Part shown: positions 46,575-55,989 of the stretch, piece after piece
How the letters are laid out: the number at the start of each line of letters is the position of its first letter
Numbering within the stretch: the stretch's first letter is position 1
Source: Nitrospira sp.
GTDB taxonomy: Bacteria; Nitrospirota; Nitrospiria; Nitrospirales; Nitrospiraceae
Assembly: GCA_030123625.1 (NCBI GenBank)
Contig: CP126121.1
Location: 4,504,179-4,568,178 of the forward strand
Length of the DNA: 64,000 bases
Direction of reading: 5' to 3'
Position numbers and translations under genes: made by a program
Notes under the pieces: model-generated
Databases searched by the model: none
Told to the model about the DNA's origin: nothing
The model's input: only the letters and a program-made list of their open reading frames with translations

Positions 46575-46826
46575 ATGATGACAACCTGTTCACGCTGTCA
46601 GGGACTGATGCTGGAAGAGCACATGATCGATTTGGAAGCGGGCTATGGCGAGATGTGGAGTCGCAGCTGGCGTTGTTTCAATTGTGGCCACCGCGATGAC
46701 GCTGTTATCCAGCACCATCGTCAGGTACACGCCAGGTCGATGGCGGTCAGCCCCCAGACTGTGATGGTTCCCAAAACCGTGGAGCTGTCCTGGGAATCCG
46801 AGGAGGAGGCTCCGCTGGCGGCGTAA
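46575..46826 (+). CDS. Small zinc-ribbon-like protein
   Basis: Protein of 83 residues. CSRC near the N-terminus and CFNCGH about 32 residues later make a C-x2-C...C-x2-C site. The C-terminal third is low complexity and acidic (SWESEEEAPLAA). Two ATGs in a row follow ATGGAGGACT; the second (46578) has the better spacing. It is the first of three closely spaced rightward genes, followed by two regulators, which suggests an operon. The role is unknown. Confidence 0.65.
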   Translation: MMTTCSRCQGLMLEEHMIDLEAGYGEMWSRSWRCFNCGHRDDAVIQHHRQVHARSMAVSPQTVMVPKTVELSWESEEEAPLAA

Positions 46827-46874
46827 GAGGCGACCTCCTGAGGGGGATCTTTGAGTGAGAAAAGGGACAACTTG

Positions 46875-47237
46875 ATGAAGCCGCCCACTATCTTACTCAT
46901 TGAGGATCACACCTCAGTGCGCACGCTGCTGGCACGGGTGCTTGAAGATGCCGGGTATCAGGTCTTCGAGGCCGCCAATGGCCGACAGGGACTCGAACGG
47001 TTCTACGCCCAACTGGTGGATCTTGTCCTTACGGATCTGGAGATGCCGGAGATGAACGGGCTGGAGGTCATCTTGGAATTGACCCGTGCCTTCTTGGACG
47101 TGAAGGTCATTGCCATGAGCGGGCGTTCCGCCGACGAACTCCAGAAGGCCAAGCTCCTCGGGGCTCGGCGGACTTTACAGAAACCGATTAATCTGGACGA
47201 GTTGCTTCGAGCCATTCAGTATGAGTTGCAACATTAG
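46875..47237 (+). CDS. Stand-alone response regulator receiver protein
   Basis: CheY-like protein of 120 residues with a full set of receiver residues: E10-D11, phospho-acceptor D54 (LVLTDLEMPEMNG), S82 and K103 followed by Pro. There is no output domain. The frame is open to TTG 46851; ATG 46875 is preferred because it begins at the usual MKPPTILLIED. A DNA-binding regulator lies 14 bases downstream. Confidence 0.88.
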   Translation: MKPPTILLIEDHTSVRTLLARVLEDAGYQVFEAANGRQGLERFYAQLVDLVLTDLEMPEMNGLEVILELTRAFLDVKVIAMSGRSADELQKAKLLGARRTLQKPINLDELLRAIQYELQH

Positions 47238-47251
47238 CCATAAGGAGTCTC

Positions 47252-47926
47252 ATGCCACACAATGACGCCGCGATACCACATCTTACAATCGCGATTCTGA
47301 GCCATCAATGTTGCGTCTGGATAGGGTTGCAGAAAATACTCGTGAGCAGCACGACCCCTCCGATGATCGTGCACCCTTATCCCAGCAGACCCGCTGAGCT
47401 GCTCCGCTCTGACAGCCGACCCGACGTATTTATCCTAGATCTGGAGACCGTGCACGACGCCCTCGGCACCATCACTCAGATTCGGGAAGCGGCCTCGACC
47501 AGTAAGATTGTGTTGTTGTGCGGGTTCGAAGACCAGATCCGCACGCGTGAGGCGTTTGCCGCTGGTGTCGACGGCATCATCCTCAAGGTTCAACCGCCTG
47601 AAGTCGTGCTCGCGGTGATCGAGGCGCTATATACTTCCGCGATGCCTCAGATTCCCGTGGAACTGAATGCTACGAGCAGAATAGGCCTTACGAAAAAGGT
47701 GGAATCCCTCTCCTCGCCAGCGTGGCCGGAAGCCTTGACGGAACGGGAACGCGAGATTATCCGCTTGGTGGAGGAGGGGCTTTCTAATAAAGACATTGCG
47801 TACCGGTTGTCGATTAGTGACAGCACGGTCCGCCATCACATGACAAGCATTTTTGACAAGGTCGGCGTGCCGAATCGACAAAAGCTCCTGGTCCATGCAC
47901 ATCATTTCCGCTCCACAGCTGGCTAA
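47252..47926 (+). CDS. NarL/LuxR-type regulator with altered receiver
   Basis: DNA-binding regulator of 224 residues. The receiver-like domain (about 10-130) keeps D63 (VFILDLE) and K112 but has Ser17-His18 where the acidic metal-binding pair belongs, and Cys90 in place of Ser/Thr. The C-terminal LuxR HTH (about 158-222) is complete: LTEREREIIRLVEEGLSNKD followed by IAYRLSISDSTVRHHM. Without the acidic pair, normal phosphorylation is unlikely. ATG 47252 follows AAGGAGTCTC. Encoded with the receiver protein 14 bases upstream. Confidence 0.88.
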   Translation: MPHNDAAIPHLTIAILSHQCCVWIGLQKILVSSTTPPMIVHPYPSRPAELLRSDSRPDVFILDLETVHDALGTITQIREAASTSKIVLLCGFEDQIRTREAFAAGVDGIILKVQPPEVVLAVIEALYTSAMPQIPVELNATSRIGLTKKVESLSSPAWPEALTEREREIIRLVEEGLSNKDIAYRLSISDSTVRHHMTSIFDKVGVPNRQKLLVHAHHFRSTAG

Positions 47927-48770
47927 CTATCGAAAACAACGAAGCTGCGCCTCCATAGTTTGTTCCATCGCACCATTTGCATCAGCATCTCGCGATGTGA
48001 GACAGCGCGAGAAACCTCCATCACAGGTCTAGGCGGCAGGCGAACCGCCGTAGGTAGCGAAAGCTCTCGGAAAAGGGACGATGATGAACGAAGCGGGGCC
48101 ACAATTGATTCACTAAGCCAGAGATCATTCCCGCTATCGGCTTTTTATGCGAGAGACCCCAGCGCTTCACCGGCTGGCGAGCTGCAACATGGCGTACAAC
48201 ACTCCCAATATAGCGGCCACTATGCACACTTCAATAAGGAAAGTCATGATGCGTTAATTTAAATTATATTACCTAACTAATACACCTTTTTGTATAAAGG
48301 CGCTATGGAAAGATCGTGAAAAGCTCCTCATAAAATATGCTCTTCCCCTTATCATTTCGGCAGCTGAGCAACCCAACGAACTAGCATCTATTGAAGACTC
48401 GTCAAACGAACCACATTAAGTAGCCACACCAAGTTAAACCGTTACAAACCATCACATCACTTTCAACAGTTGCAGCGGACTTGAATGGGTGGATCGTTGA
48501 AGTGGATCGAAAACTATGGCAGAGGAATCTCAACCGCAAAAAACTATTTTACGAAGCCATCCTTCATTGATGTGTGGGAGCATTTATCAATCTCTTCTTA
48601 TCCCACCATTTCACAAATAACCCTTTAAGGCCCCCTCGGAAGCTTGCTCTTTGAAGCCAAGAGACTGTGCCGAATCTTCAGGCTTGAAGGATATGAAATG
48701 GCCCCTCTAGCAGGTGGATGTAGGTTTTTCAAGTCGAACGTTCAGGGCGATTCTTCAACTTTGCCGGTCT
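47927..48770. other. Gene-free, partly AT-rich stretch
   Basis: No reading frame with a ribosome site or a recognisable motif is present on either strand. 48240-48640 is clearly AT-richer than the flanks, which suggests foreign or decayed DNA. No repeats or tRNA seen. Confidence 0.4.
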
Positions 48771-48974
48771 TCATCCAGGAAGTCGGTAATATGTCACAAT
48801 TGAGCGCTGTCCGCATTTCTCGCACGTTCCTTCCTCACTGGTAGGACCATAGTCAGTGGCCGGTCGAGGTGCGAAGGTATAGGCATTAAGGAACTGTTTC
48901 TCTTTCTCCGTCTTCGCTGTCGCCGGAAATAACTTGTCCATGCATGCTTGGCAGTATTTGGCCGTTTCAATCAT
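48771..48974 (-). CDS. Small protein with two cysteine pairs
   Basis: Protein of 67 residues starting MIETAKYCQACMDKLFPATA. It has CQAC near the start and CEKC (in EEGTCEKCGQRSIVTYY) near the end, a likely single zinc site. The regular protein-like composition contrasts with the surrounding AT-rich DNA. The start at 48974 has only a weak ribosome site. No family recognised. Confidence 0.55.
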   Translation of the reverse strand: MIETAKYCQACMDKLFPATAKTEKEKQFLNAYTFAPRPATDYGPTSEEGTCEKCGQRSIVTYYRLPG

Positions 48975-49239
48975 GATAGATTCTCTTTTACGTTATCTGA
49001 AATTTCAGCCCATCGGGCTATAGCTTTAGTAGCGATGGGTACATCAATGGTTTTGTGCCCCAAGTTGTTGTGCAAAAAGTGAACAAATGATATAGCAGTA
49101 TTATTCATGGGTCTAGGGCAGCTCCGAACCGCCGCATCTTGACGGCATGACCGCCCCTTTCCGACGCTCCACAGATACGGTGACAATTCCAGCCGAAATA
49201 GCTGACACCACCCTTGTAAGTATGCGATAGTAGAGCCAT

Positions 49240-49316
49240 GCCCCCGTAGCTCAGTTGGATAGAGCAGCGGTTTCCTAAACCGCGGGTCGTACGTTCAATT
49301 CGTATCGGGGGCACCA
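49240..49316 (+). tRNA. tRNA-Arg (anticodon CCT)
   Basis: All 77 bases are visible. The acceptor stem GCCCCCG (49240-49246) pairs with CGGGGGC (49306-49312), followed by A and an encoded CCA. The D arm holds AGTTGGAT. The anticodon stem GCGGT/ACCGC encloses TTCCTAA, giving anticodon CCT, which reads AGG. The T arm contains GTTCAATTC. Such tRNA-Arg(CCT) genes are common integration sites, but no integrase is seen beside it. Confidence 0.97.
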
Positions 49317-50180
49317 TACCAAGCTCGCTCGTACCGGCGTCTCTTCAGGCAGAGCCTTTCTCTTTGTGCCGACGGTAAACATTTCAGCATTTTCGTTGTT
49401 GGATACTGCGCTTGTGCGTACCGCCGATTTTCTGAGTTTTTAAGTAATTGATGCCAGCGAATGAGCACCTCCCGTATTGTCCCTTTGAAATACCAATTTT
49501 TCGAATAGCGTGCGATCTTCATCGCCTTATAGTGATTATGGCGCATGGATAAACCTCAGAATGCTAGCTTGTGGACAATTGGCTTGCAGAGCATGGGAGA
49601 AGGCAGCGAGCACTCTTGATGAGCTACTGAGAAGGTCGAGGGCAAGGTTGATTCCGTATTTTTACACCATGTAGGATTCAGGATCCAATCCCAATAGTTT
49701 CCTGGTGTAGCTGAATATCGTATGGCCCGTCCACCTCTTATTTTGACTGTGAGACGAGTCCAATTCAGAAAAGTATTGTCCTGACTTCCAAAATCTCATC
49801 TGTCTTCCAGCACAGTGTCTGTCGTGTTTTTTATTGGTCTACCGACCATCTCTCGCAGGTCCAAAAAGAAATAATTATAATGGCGGTCCGGATCGCTAGC
49901 AAAGAACTACCAGAAGAGGTCGCACAAAAACTCCCAGTCAGTCAAGGGTCCAGATTACTATAAAAAAGATACAGGGCGGGATCCGCTACATGTGCTCTGC
50001 ACAAGGAAACGAAACTCCGTGGGGAGAATAATAGGTTTGTCATCACGTGCAGCTTCTGAGGAGCTATGATTCCCACGTCTACCTCGTTGAGCGGAGGAAT
50101 CGGAAAAATGATGGTATTGGCGTCAGGTTGGAGCGAAGTCCCCTACCCCCGTGCAGCCATGCCTCTACCTTATTGATGGG
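49317..50180. other. Gene-free stretch after tRNA-Arg
   Basis: No supported gene. A leftward 83-codon frame (49295-49546) overlaps the tRNA and has no motif. A part-copy of the hexamer repeat (GGTCGAGGGCAAGGTTGA, 49634-49651) is present. The region could be a remnant of an integrated element behind the tRNA, but there is no positive sign of that. Confidence 0.4.
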
Positions 50181-50639
50181 TCAACGGCTCAATTCCCTAA
50201 CCGATGGATCAGCACTCGGCGTCGTCGGAAACCCTCCATAAATGGTTTCACTGAAGGGCGCAGTCGGGGATCCAGACGATTCTTTCTGAAAGTAGTTTTC
50301 CGAGGGGTTGGGGCCATATCGACTTTCGTTGCCGGATGAACCAGACTTATACTCCCCTGTATGGCGAGATCGATCCTCTACTATGCCGGGGGCTGGGGGG
50401 GTGATGGGGAGGGGGCCCTGCCGGGGGTGCCCCAATGTCTGATACTCAGGGTCATGAGTGGGGGGGGCATCTGTGTCGCCCACAGTGTGGATCAACGGGT
50501 TCCACTCTACCCCCCCTCTGTCGACTCCATGTCGGTCGCTGGGGTCCAGCCGCCAAGCCACGGCAAAGCTCTTCGGAACGCTGACTGCTCCGGCTACTGC
50601 AATGATCGCCAAGGCTGTCAATACGTGTTTCTGCCTCAT
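50181..50639 (-). CDS. Exported Pro/Gly-rich hypothetical protein
   Basis: Protein of 152 residues with a signal peptide (MRQKHVLTALAIIAVAGAVS, to about FAVA). The mature part is hydrophilic and rich in Pro, Ser, Gly and His, without a recognisable domain; it has repeated short motifs such as DPSDRHGVDRGG and GYGGFPTT-like ends. ATG 50639 follows AAGGAGGATGTC; the longer frame starts at 50657. Probably disordered in the periplasm. Function unknown. Confidence 0.6.
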   Translation of the reverse strand: MRQKHVLTALAIIAVAGAVSVPKSFAVAWRLDPSDRHGVDRGGVEWNPLIHTVGDTDAPPTHDPEYQTLGHPRQGPLPITPPAPGIVEDRSRHTGEYKSGSSGNESRYGPNPSENYFQKESSGSPTAPFSETIYGGFPTTPSADPSVRELSR

Positions 50640-51664
50640 GACATCCTCCTTATCCACGTAACGTTATACTGCCTGCTTCTACCATGACAGCGTAACGCAC
50701 GATATTGCACGACTACAAGAGGGCGCATGGGCAACCTGCAGTTCACAGAGCCCTCTTAAACGGCTGTCGCATGAGCTGAAGCGCAGTGGTCCCAAGCACT
50801 TCGGAAACCGGCTTCATTTCCGGCGCACAGAACCCTGTGGACGCACCCTTGATCAGTGATGCCGATCACGCCAAGTACGAGTAACCAGGCAAGAGGGCAG
50901 GCCGATTCGCCAGTCTTGGCCGTGCCGGTCATGTTGTGAATCAGGCCAACTTACCAATTCATTCCCATCGGCGCCAAAACCAGTGTTTCTGACTCCCCTG
51001 CACATGAAAAGAATGTCAAATATAACAATTAGCAGGCTGTTGACAAATGGGTGTTTAAGCACGCTTTCTTTGTTGCGACTCCACCGCAGCAACGCATGGT
51101 GTCATTTTTTGTGGACCTCCTCAAGGGTTCGCTCCCGTGTTCCCTTCTGCCGGTTTCCCTGTCCCCGCATGACCACCCGCTACACAAGGCGGCCAGGACC
51201 TTCGCCAGCCGCTTCAGTAATGTCTGTCCGCCGTCCGTCTCTCGGAGGCCGAGCCTCGGAACGTCTCCACGTTGACCCCCATTGATGGTGTTGCTCCCAT
51301 CGCTGCCGTTTCATTCCCCCTTGTTCGTCAGCTTCGCATCGGGATCGGTCATCGAGGCATGCGTCTGTTGGACCGCCGCTCCCACGAAACGTCACCGTGG
51401 GACTGCCCGAATCCTGCGCCTGCTCCTCATCCGGATCCAGCGAGCGCATCCGCCGCCTGTACTTCTCTGGTTTAAGGTGCCATCCAGGGTCGTATGCTGG
51501 AAGACATGTGCCTCTATATCGGATTGGATACAGAGTAACTTGGAGGAATTAGAGGAATTATCAAGATTTCCTGCACTGCCCCACATAATCCTTCGACATG
51601 CAACGGTGTCAGCCGAGTATAGGAATCCCACCGAATTAATTCAAGCCCCCGTATTGCGCCGTGT
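50640..51664. other. Gene-free stretch before the insertion sequence
   Basis: No reading frame here has a ribosome site or a motif I recognise on either strand. At 51033 TTAGCAGGCTGTTGAC resembles the TTAGCAGGATGTTGAA end of the repeat family at 4194 and 24108. The rest looks like decayed sequence. Confidence 0.4.
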
Positions 51665-53134
51665 AAAATCTTACCCAGGGACAGATCGTTGCGTCATTTG
51701 CAAATCTTACCCTCCATCCCTGCATGGTGCGGGGCCGAAGGAGGGTGCGGATGGAGGCAAGTGGCATGGCGCGACGATCGAAGCATGAGTATCTCCAAAT
51801 CATGTGGCAGCGGTATCAGCACGCAGACCGAGCCGAGCGCTCGGCCCTCTTGGATGAAGTGACGCGGATGTGTGGGTATCACCGCAAGTACGCCATTGGG
51901 GTGTTGAATCAGCGGCATCCGCGGCGGCCTTGCCCACGGCGTGTGGCGCACCGGCGGCCGACCTACAGCGCGGAGGTCATCAGCGTGCTGGCCTGGATCT
52001 GGGAACAGGCCGGCTATCTGTGTGCGACGCGGTTGAAGGCGGCGGTGCCGATTTGGCTCCCATGGGTTCGGCAGCGGAGGCCCATGGGTCCAGCGGTGGA
52101 ACGTGCGCTCCGCACCATCAGTGCCCGACAGATCGATCGGCGACTGCAGGCACACAAACTTCGGCTGAAGCGGCGGCTCTATGGGACCACGCGGCCGGGC
52201 ACGTTGCTCAAACACCTGGTGCCCTTGAAGACGGACCATTGGGACGTGACCCAGCCGGGCTTTTTGGAGATTGATCTGGTCTCGCACTCGGGAGCCTCGG
52301 CGGCGGGCGAGTTCCTGCACACGCTAGATGTGGTGGACATTCACACCGGCTGGGTCGAGCGGCAAGCGGTCATGGGCAAAGGTCAGCACGGCATCCTGCA
52401 GGCCCTGACCACGATCGAGCAGCAGCTCCCCTTTGCCCTGCGTGGTCTGGATTCGGACAATGGGAGCGAGTTCATTAACCATCATCTGGTCGCATTCTGC
52501 GAGCGACGCCGCGTTCAGTTCACCCGCTCGCGCCCGTATAAGAAGGATGACAACGCCCATGTGGAGCAAAAGAACTGGACCCACGTGCGCAAGCTCGTGG
52601 GCTGGGATCGGTATGACACGCCGAAGGCGCAGGCCGCGCTCAACGCGCTCTATGCCGAGCTGCGGCTCTTCCAGAATCTCTTTCAGCCCTCGATGAAGCT
52701 GCTGCGCAAAGAACGGCGCGGCTCCCGACTCCTACGCCGCTACGACTGTCCGCAGACGCCCTTGGAACGGGTGCGGGCCTGTGCCGACGTCGATGCCGCC
52801 AAGGTGGCTGTCCTCAAGCGCCTCTTCCGGCGTACTGATCCCTTTGTCCTCGCACAGCGCATTGAGCAACACCTGGAGCGCCTGGCTCTCCTGCGGAGTC
52901 GGGCAGCACACCCCGCTTCCCGGCCAGGCATCCGGTGGCGCGACTGGACCTTCAGTCCACGAGCCTCCCAGGCACGGGCCATGTCCCACAGAAATTCGAC
53001 GCACACAGTTGGCGCAGGAACCACGATCGGCGCGATGGGCAAGTTGGCGGTAGGGGGGAATGTGGGCTCTCCGCCAGTGCCGCAACCTGGTAAGAATTTC
53101 AGATGACGCAACGATCAGGGCTCGGGTAAGAAAT
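51665..53134 (+). mobile_element. Complete IS481/rve-type insertion sequence
   Basis: About 1.47 kb. The left end (51665-51711) and the right end (53089-53134, read on the other strand) are imperfect inverted repeats. Both hold an outer TCTTACCC, an inner ATCGTTGCGTCAT and a second CTTACC box, the two boxes lying about 25 bases apart. One transposase gene (51751-53106) fills the element and its stop codon lies inside the right repeat. No clear target duplication could be identified. The element looks intact. Confidence 0.8.
51751..53106 (+). CDS. Transposase with rve integrase core
   Basis: DDE transposase of 451 residues. The N-terminal part (about 1-150) holds a basic HTH region. The rve core has D175 (FLEIDLVSHSG), D236 (GLDSDNGSEF) and E272 (DDNAHVEQKN), a complete DDE set. 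The C-terminal 150 residues are Arg-rich. The frame opens at 51724, but ATG 51751 lies six bases after GAAGGAGG. It fills an insertion sequence with inverted ends at 51665 and 53134. The gene shows no breaks, unlike the other transposase relics in the window. Confidence 0.9.
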   Translation: MEASGMARRSKHEYLQIMWQRYQHADRAERSALLDEVTRMCGYHRKYAIGVLNQRHPRRPCPRRVAHRRPTYSAEVISVLAWIWEQAGYLCATRLKAAVPIWLPWVRQRRPMGPAVERALRTISARQIDRRLQAHKLRLKRRLYGTTRPGTLLKHLVPLKTDHWDVTQPGFLEIDLVSHSGASAAGEFLHTLDVVDIHTGWVERQAVMGKGQHGILQALTTIEQQLPFALRGLDSDNGSEFINHHLVAFCERRRVQFTRSRPYKKDDNAHVEQKNWTHVRKLVGWDRYDTPKAQAALNALYAELRLFQNLFQPSMKLLRKERRGSRLLRRYDCPQTPLERVRACADVDAAKVAVLKRLFRRTDPFVLAQRIEQHLERLALLRSRAAHPASRPGIRWRDWTFSPRASQARAMSHRNSTHTVGAGTTIGAMGKLAVGGNVGSPPVPQPGKNFR

Positions 53135-53365
53135 TCGGATGGCTTGATAGGCCCCATCGCGCAGAAGAAGTCGGAAAGAATGGATGCCTCCGGCGTTCCC
53201 TTGTCCTGAATTAGCTGTGCTTATTTGTGCTGAAAACTGTCGCAGTATAATACTGCCCCATCTTGTAGGACTTGTGTCGGACAATCCGTGCACCGCCCCG
53301 TATTCCATGGCTCAAGAAAAGAGTGGTACTATAAAGAGCAAATTCTTCTGAAAGGAGCATCTCTC

Positions 53366-53551
53366 ATGAAAGGCTCTCATTCTCATAAGCATCTCCACAG
53401 CCATGCGCACATACATGGATCGGCTCAGACTCACAGCCACGAGCATGAGCACGAACATGCACATATTCACGACCATGGCTCCGACACCGGGCGCCATGAC
53501 CATCAGCATACTGACGAGCATGGTGAACATCAGCACCAACACTCAATGTAG
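53366..53551 (+). CDS. Histidine-rich small protein (22 His in 61 residues)
   Basis: The frame is open from 53288, but ATG 53366 follows GAAAGGAGCATCTCTC and gives 61 residues. It starts MKGSHSHKHLHSHAHIHG and continues with HSHEHEHEHAHIHDHG, then HDHQHTDEHGEHQHQHSM. Histidine alternates with another residue through most of the chain. Such peptides bind nickel, zinc or copper (compare Hpn-type proteins). There is no signal peptide, so it would act in the cytoplasm. It stands alone directly after the insertion sequence. Confidence 0.75.
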   Translation: MKGSHSHKHLHSHAHIHGSAQTHSHEHEHEHAHIHDHGSDTGRHDHQHTDEHGEHQHQHSM

Positions 53552-54383
53552 TCTTCTGTGGGTACGTACACCCGCACCGGTGAGGAGAGATGGCCATGAT
53601 CCGGCTTAGTCGCACGGGCAGCAGTGAGTTGTTCCAATTGCTTACTTCATCCACAGCAGTAGAAATCACATGCACGAACCCATAATTGACGTCATCGATA
53701 GCACGGCGTAGTATTCAACTCATGGTGCGGGTTTCTGTCTTTTTGACAGTTCTGCTTGTCGTTCTTACCTTCAATGCCTGCACTTGTGTTCTGCCGTTGT
53801 AAATAATCGACTGAGATGGACTGCACCTCCGGGATGGAGGAGTCTGTACGCGGGACATGCGATGCATTCCTCGAAATAGGCCCCTCACTTCCGGTTCTCT
53901 TTGAATGCTGACGTCAGCACATTCCATCTTGGATGTGCGTTGCCCAGTCCCCTTCTTCCCAATACGCTTGTTCCGCTTGTTCGAGTGACCGAACCACCAC
54001 GTATCGCCGATATCTCTATCCATCGCTCTATCCATACAACAGTCCTTCGGATTTGATATCCCCCTTCGTCTTATTTTCTACGATAGCCATTAGGCCTCTC
54101 ATCTGTTTCTGTGGTCCAGCCCCCATAAGCGGCGAGGACCATGAGCCACAGAAGGCGGGAAATAGCTATCCCACGCGCTCAGTCAATTCTTAATTCGTCT
54201 TCACGCGCATGCCGGTTCGTTCCTCACAGACTCATTGTTGTTTCCCATGTGGGTAATCCTCCACGCTGTGTCGAATGAATGCAAGACTGCGGATGTGAGC
54301 ACCTTGCGGGATTGGCCCATTCGTCAAAAGCGGTTGTTTTCTTGCCAGGTATACGAGCCTCGGCTAGACTTTTTCACACAGCC
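53552..54383. other. Gene-free stretch with a perfect 14-bp palindrome
   Basis: TGCTGACGTCAGCA (53906-53919) is a perfect palindrome. A 26-codon frame from 53721 has a lipobox-like TFNAC but no ribosome site. I see no supported gene. The palindrome could be an operator but has no partner copy. Confidence 0.4.
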
Positions 54384-55823
54384 ATGGCACGGACGCGCGC
54401 AGCGGAACATCAACGGTCCCGATCGAAAACCGCTCTCATCGAAGAGGTTACGCACCGAATCAACAAGTTCCATGAAGTTTTGGCGACAATCAATGACATC
54501 AGCCAAGAGGGGTTCCCTTACCGTGATGCGGCACAAAGCAAAGCCGAGCTGCAATTTCGTGAATGCCTGCGGCAGACATTCGGGGAGCGTTCTCACGAAT
54601 TCCAAACCTATCGGAACTTCAAGATTCGCACAGCAGACACGGCTGAGGTGACACAGACCCTTACCGTCATTAAAGATCTTATACAAATCTTGGAGGATCG
54701 GAAACTCGAACTTCAAGGACTCAAGCCGCCACCAAAAATCGAGCCATCACATGAGGCAACCATACACAACACCGCACGTCTGATGCTTGTCTCGCCTATG
54801 ACACCGACCACCGTGGCAACGCAGGCAGCTACGCCGATGACGCTCGCCATAGCCATGGCGACGGATGTGGGACCGTCGATTTCTCTTGCCACGCCTGCAC
54901 CCCCAATACAACCCGTTACACCAGCACCTCAAGTCCCGACTCCTATACTGGCTCCAACTCCGACTTCGGCCCCGGCGCCGATACTGTCCCCGCTCCCTAC
55001 AGTAGCTTCGGGGCCTCTTCCGATTCCTATATCTGTGACCTCGGAACCACATCCTCTTTCTATTCTTGCCCCAAGCACAAATCCATCCCCTCCACCGGAA
55101 TCGGCTCCATTCACTCAACCAATGCCATCAACACTCGACGAACCGAAACAGGTTGAGCCGTCACCCGCGGTGGTTCCGGCATCTCCTTCAATACCGGTCC
55201 AACATCACACCAATGCTTCAGCATCTGCATTGAATGCTCAGTCAATGGCGTCCGAGGCGGCTCCTTCTAGTGTGCCGGCTCCGCAAGCCCAGCCGTTAGA
55301 TAGACCGTCCATCGATCTGAGCCGTACTCGGCTGGTTGAATCGGCGCTCGATTCTGCACTTGACCAAGACCCGCTCCATCTCATTCGGAAAGTCTGTCAT
55401 CGATTTCACACCGTAGCTTGCCACCTCCGTCTTCGGAGAGACTACCGTCCGACACTTGAGGTCGACGACGATTACGACCTACAGGACCTTTTATGCGCGT
55501 TGTTGAAGGTCGAGTTCGACGAGGTCGCGACCGATGAATGGACACCCCCCTATTCAGCAGGCGCATCAAGAATGACGTTGCTTGTCAATCGGGACCGAAT
55601 CGCCGTGGTGGCGAAGAAGACCAGATCCGGATTGACTACAAAAGAACTCGCCGATCAGGTCGCGGTGGACTCCGCTTATTATAAGGCTCAAGGCAGATGC
55701 TCTACCTTGTTTTGCTTCATGTACGATCCGGAAGGCCGAATCGGAAGCCCGAAACGGCTGGAAACAACCTTAACAAGCGTCAGCGAGCACTGCCGGATCG
55801 AAGTGCTTGTTGCGCCAAAGTGA
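54384..55823 (+). CDS. Pseudo-nuclease: N-terminal helical domain, Pro-rich linker, inactive PD-(D/E)XK domain
   Basis: Protein of 479 residues in three parts. Residues 1-120 are helical and charged (ALIEEVTHRINKFHEVLATI, SKAELQFRECLRQTFGERS). Residues 120-310 are a Pro/Ala/Thr/Ser-rich linker. Residues 315-479 match the DpnII/MboI-like restriction endonuclease fold: LEVDDDYDLQDLLCALLKVE, then TPPYSAGASRM, CSTLFCFMYDPEGRI and RIEVLVAP. In active relatives a D and an E(V)K flank this core. Here D is T398 and E is V409 (AVVAKKTR), while the Lys is kept. ATG 54384 was chosen over 54279, which has no motif upstream. Confidence 0.75.
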   Translation: MARTRAAEHQRSRSKTALIEEVTHRINKFHEVLATINDISQEGFPYRDAAQSKAELQFRECLRQTFGERSHEFQTYRNFKIRTADTAEVTQTLTVIKDLIQILEDRKLELQGLKPPPKIEPSHEATIHNTARLMLVSPMTPTTVATQAATPMTLAIAMATDVGPSISLATPAPPIQPVTPAPQVPTPILAPTPTSAPAPILSPLPTVASGPLPIPISVTSEPHPLSILAPSTNPSPPPESAPFTQPMPSTLDEPKQVEPSPAVVPASPSIPVQHHTNASASALNAQSMASEAAPSSVPAPQAQPLDRPSIDLSRTRLVESALDSALDQDPLHLIRKVCHRFHTVACHLRLRRDYRPTLEVDDDYDLQDLLCALLKVEFDEVATDEWTPPYSAGASRMTLLVNRDRIAVVAKKTRSGLTTKELADQVAVDSAYYKAQGRCSTLFCFMYDPEGRIGSPKRLETTLTSVSEHCRIEVLVAPK

Positions 55824-55989
55824 GACCATGGCCAAACCAAATTTAAAAAGGATTCCTTCCATCATGTCGTCATCAAAATCCATGAAGGCCAAGCCGGAGT
55901 TGACAGCGCAAAATGACTTTGCTATAAAGCAGCCCACTTCCGGGGCAATTCCCTATATGATTCATGGCCCTGCTCCGGGAGATCAAGGT

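Noticed and set aside
49295-49546. Leftward 83-codon frame next to tRNA-Arg as an integrase or cargo gene
   Set aside because: It overlaps the tRNA by 22 bases, has no integrase motif and no ribosome site.
49240-50180. Genomic island inserted at tRNA-Arg
   Set aside because: No integrase, no second copy of the tRNA 3' end seen downstream in the window. Only the gene-poor, partly AT-rich character supports it.
53366-53551. CRISPR-like or tandem repeat because of the repeated CAT/CAC triplets
   Set aside because: The periodicity is explained by a His-rich coding frame with a ribosome site; there are no spacers or direct repeats of CRISPR length. No CRISPR array was seen anywhere in the window.
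53721-53801. 26-residue entericidin-like lipoprotein with TFNAC lipobox
   Set aside because: No ribosome site and too short to judge; may be chance.
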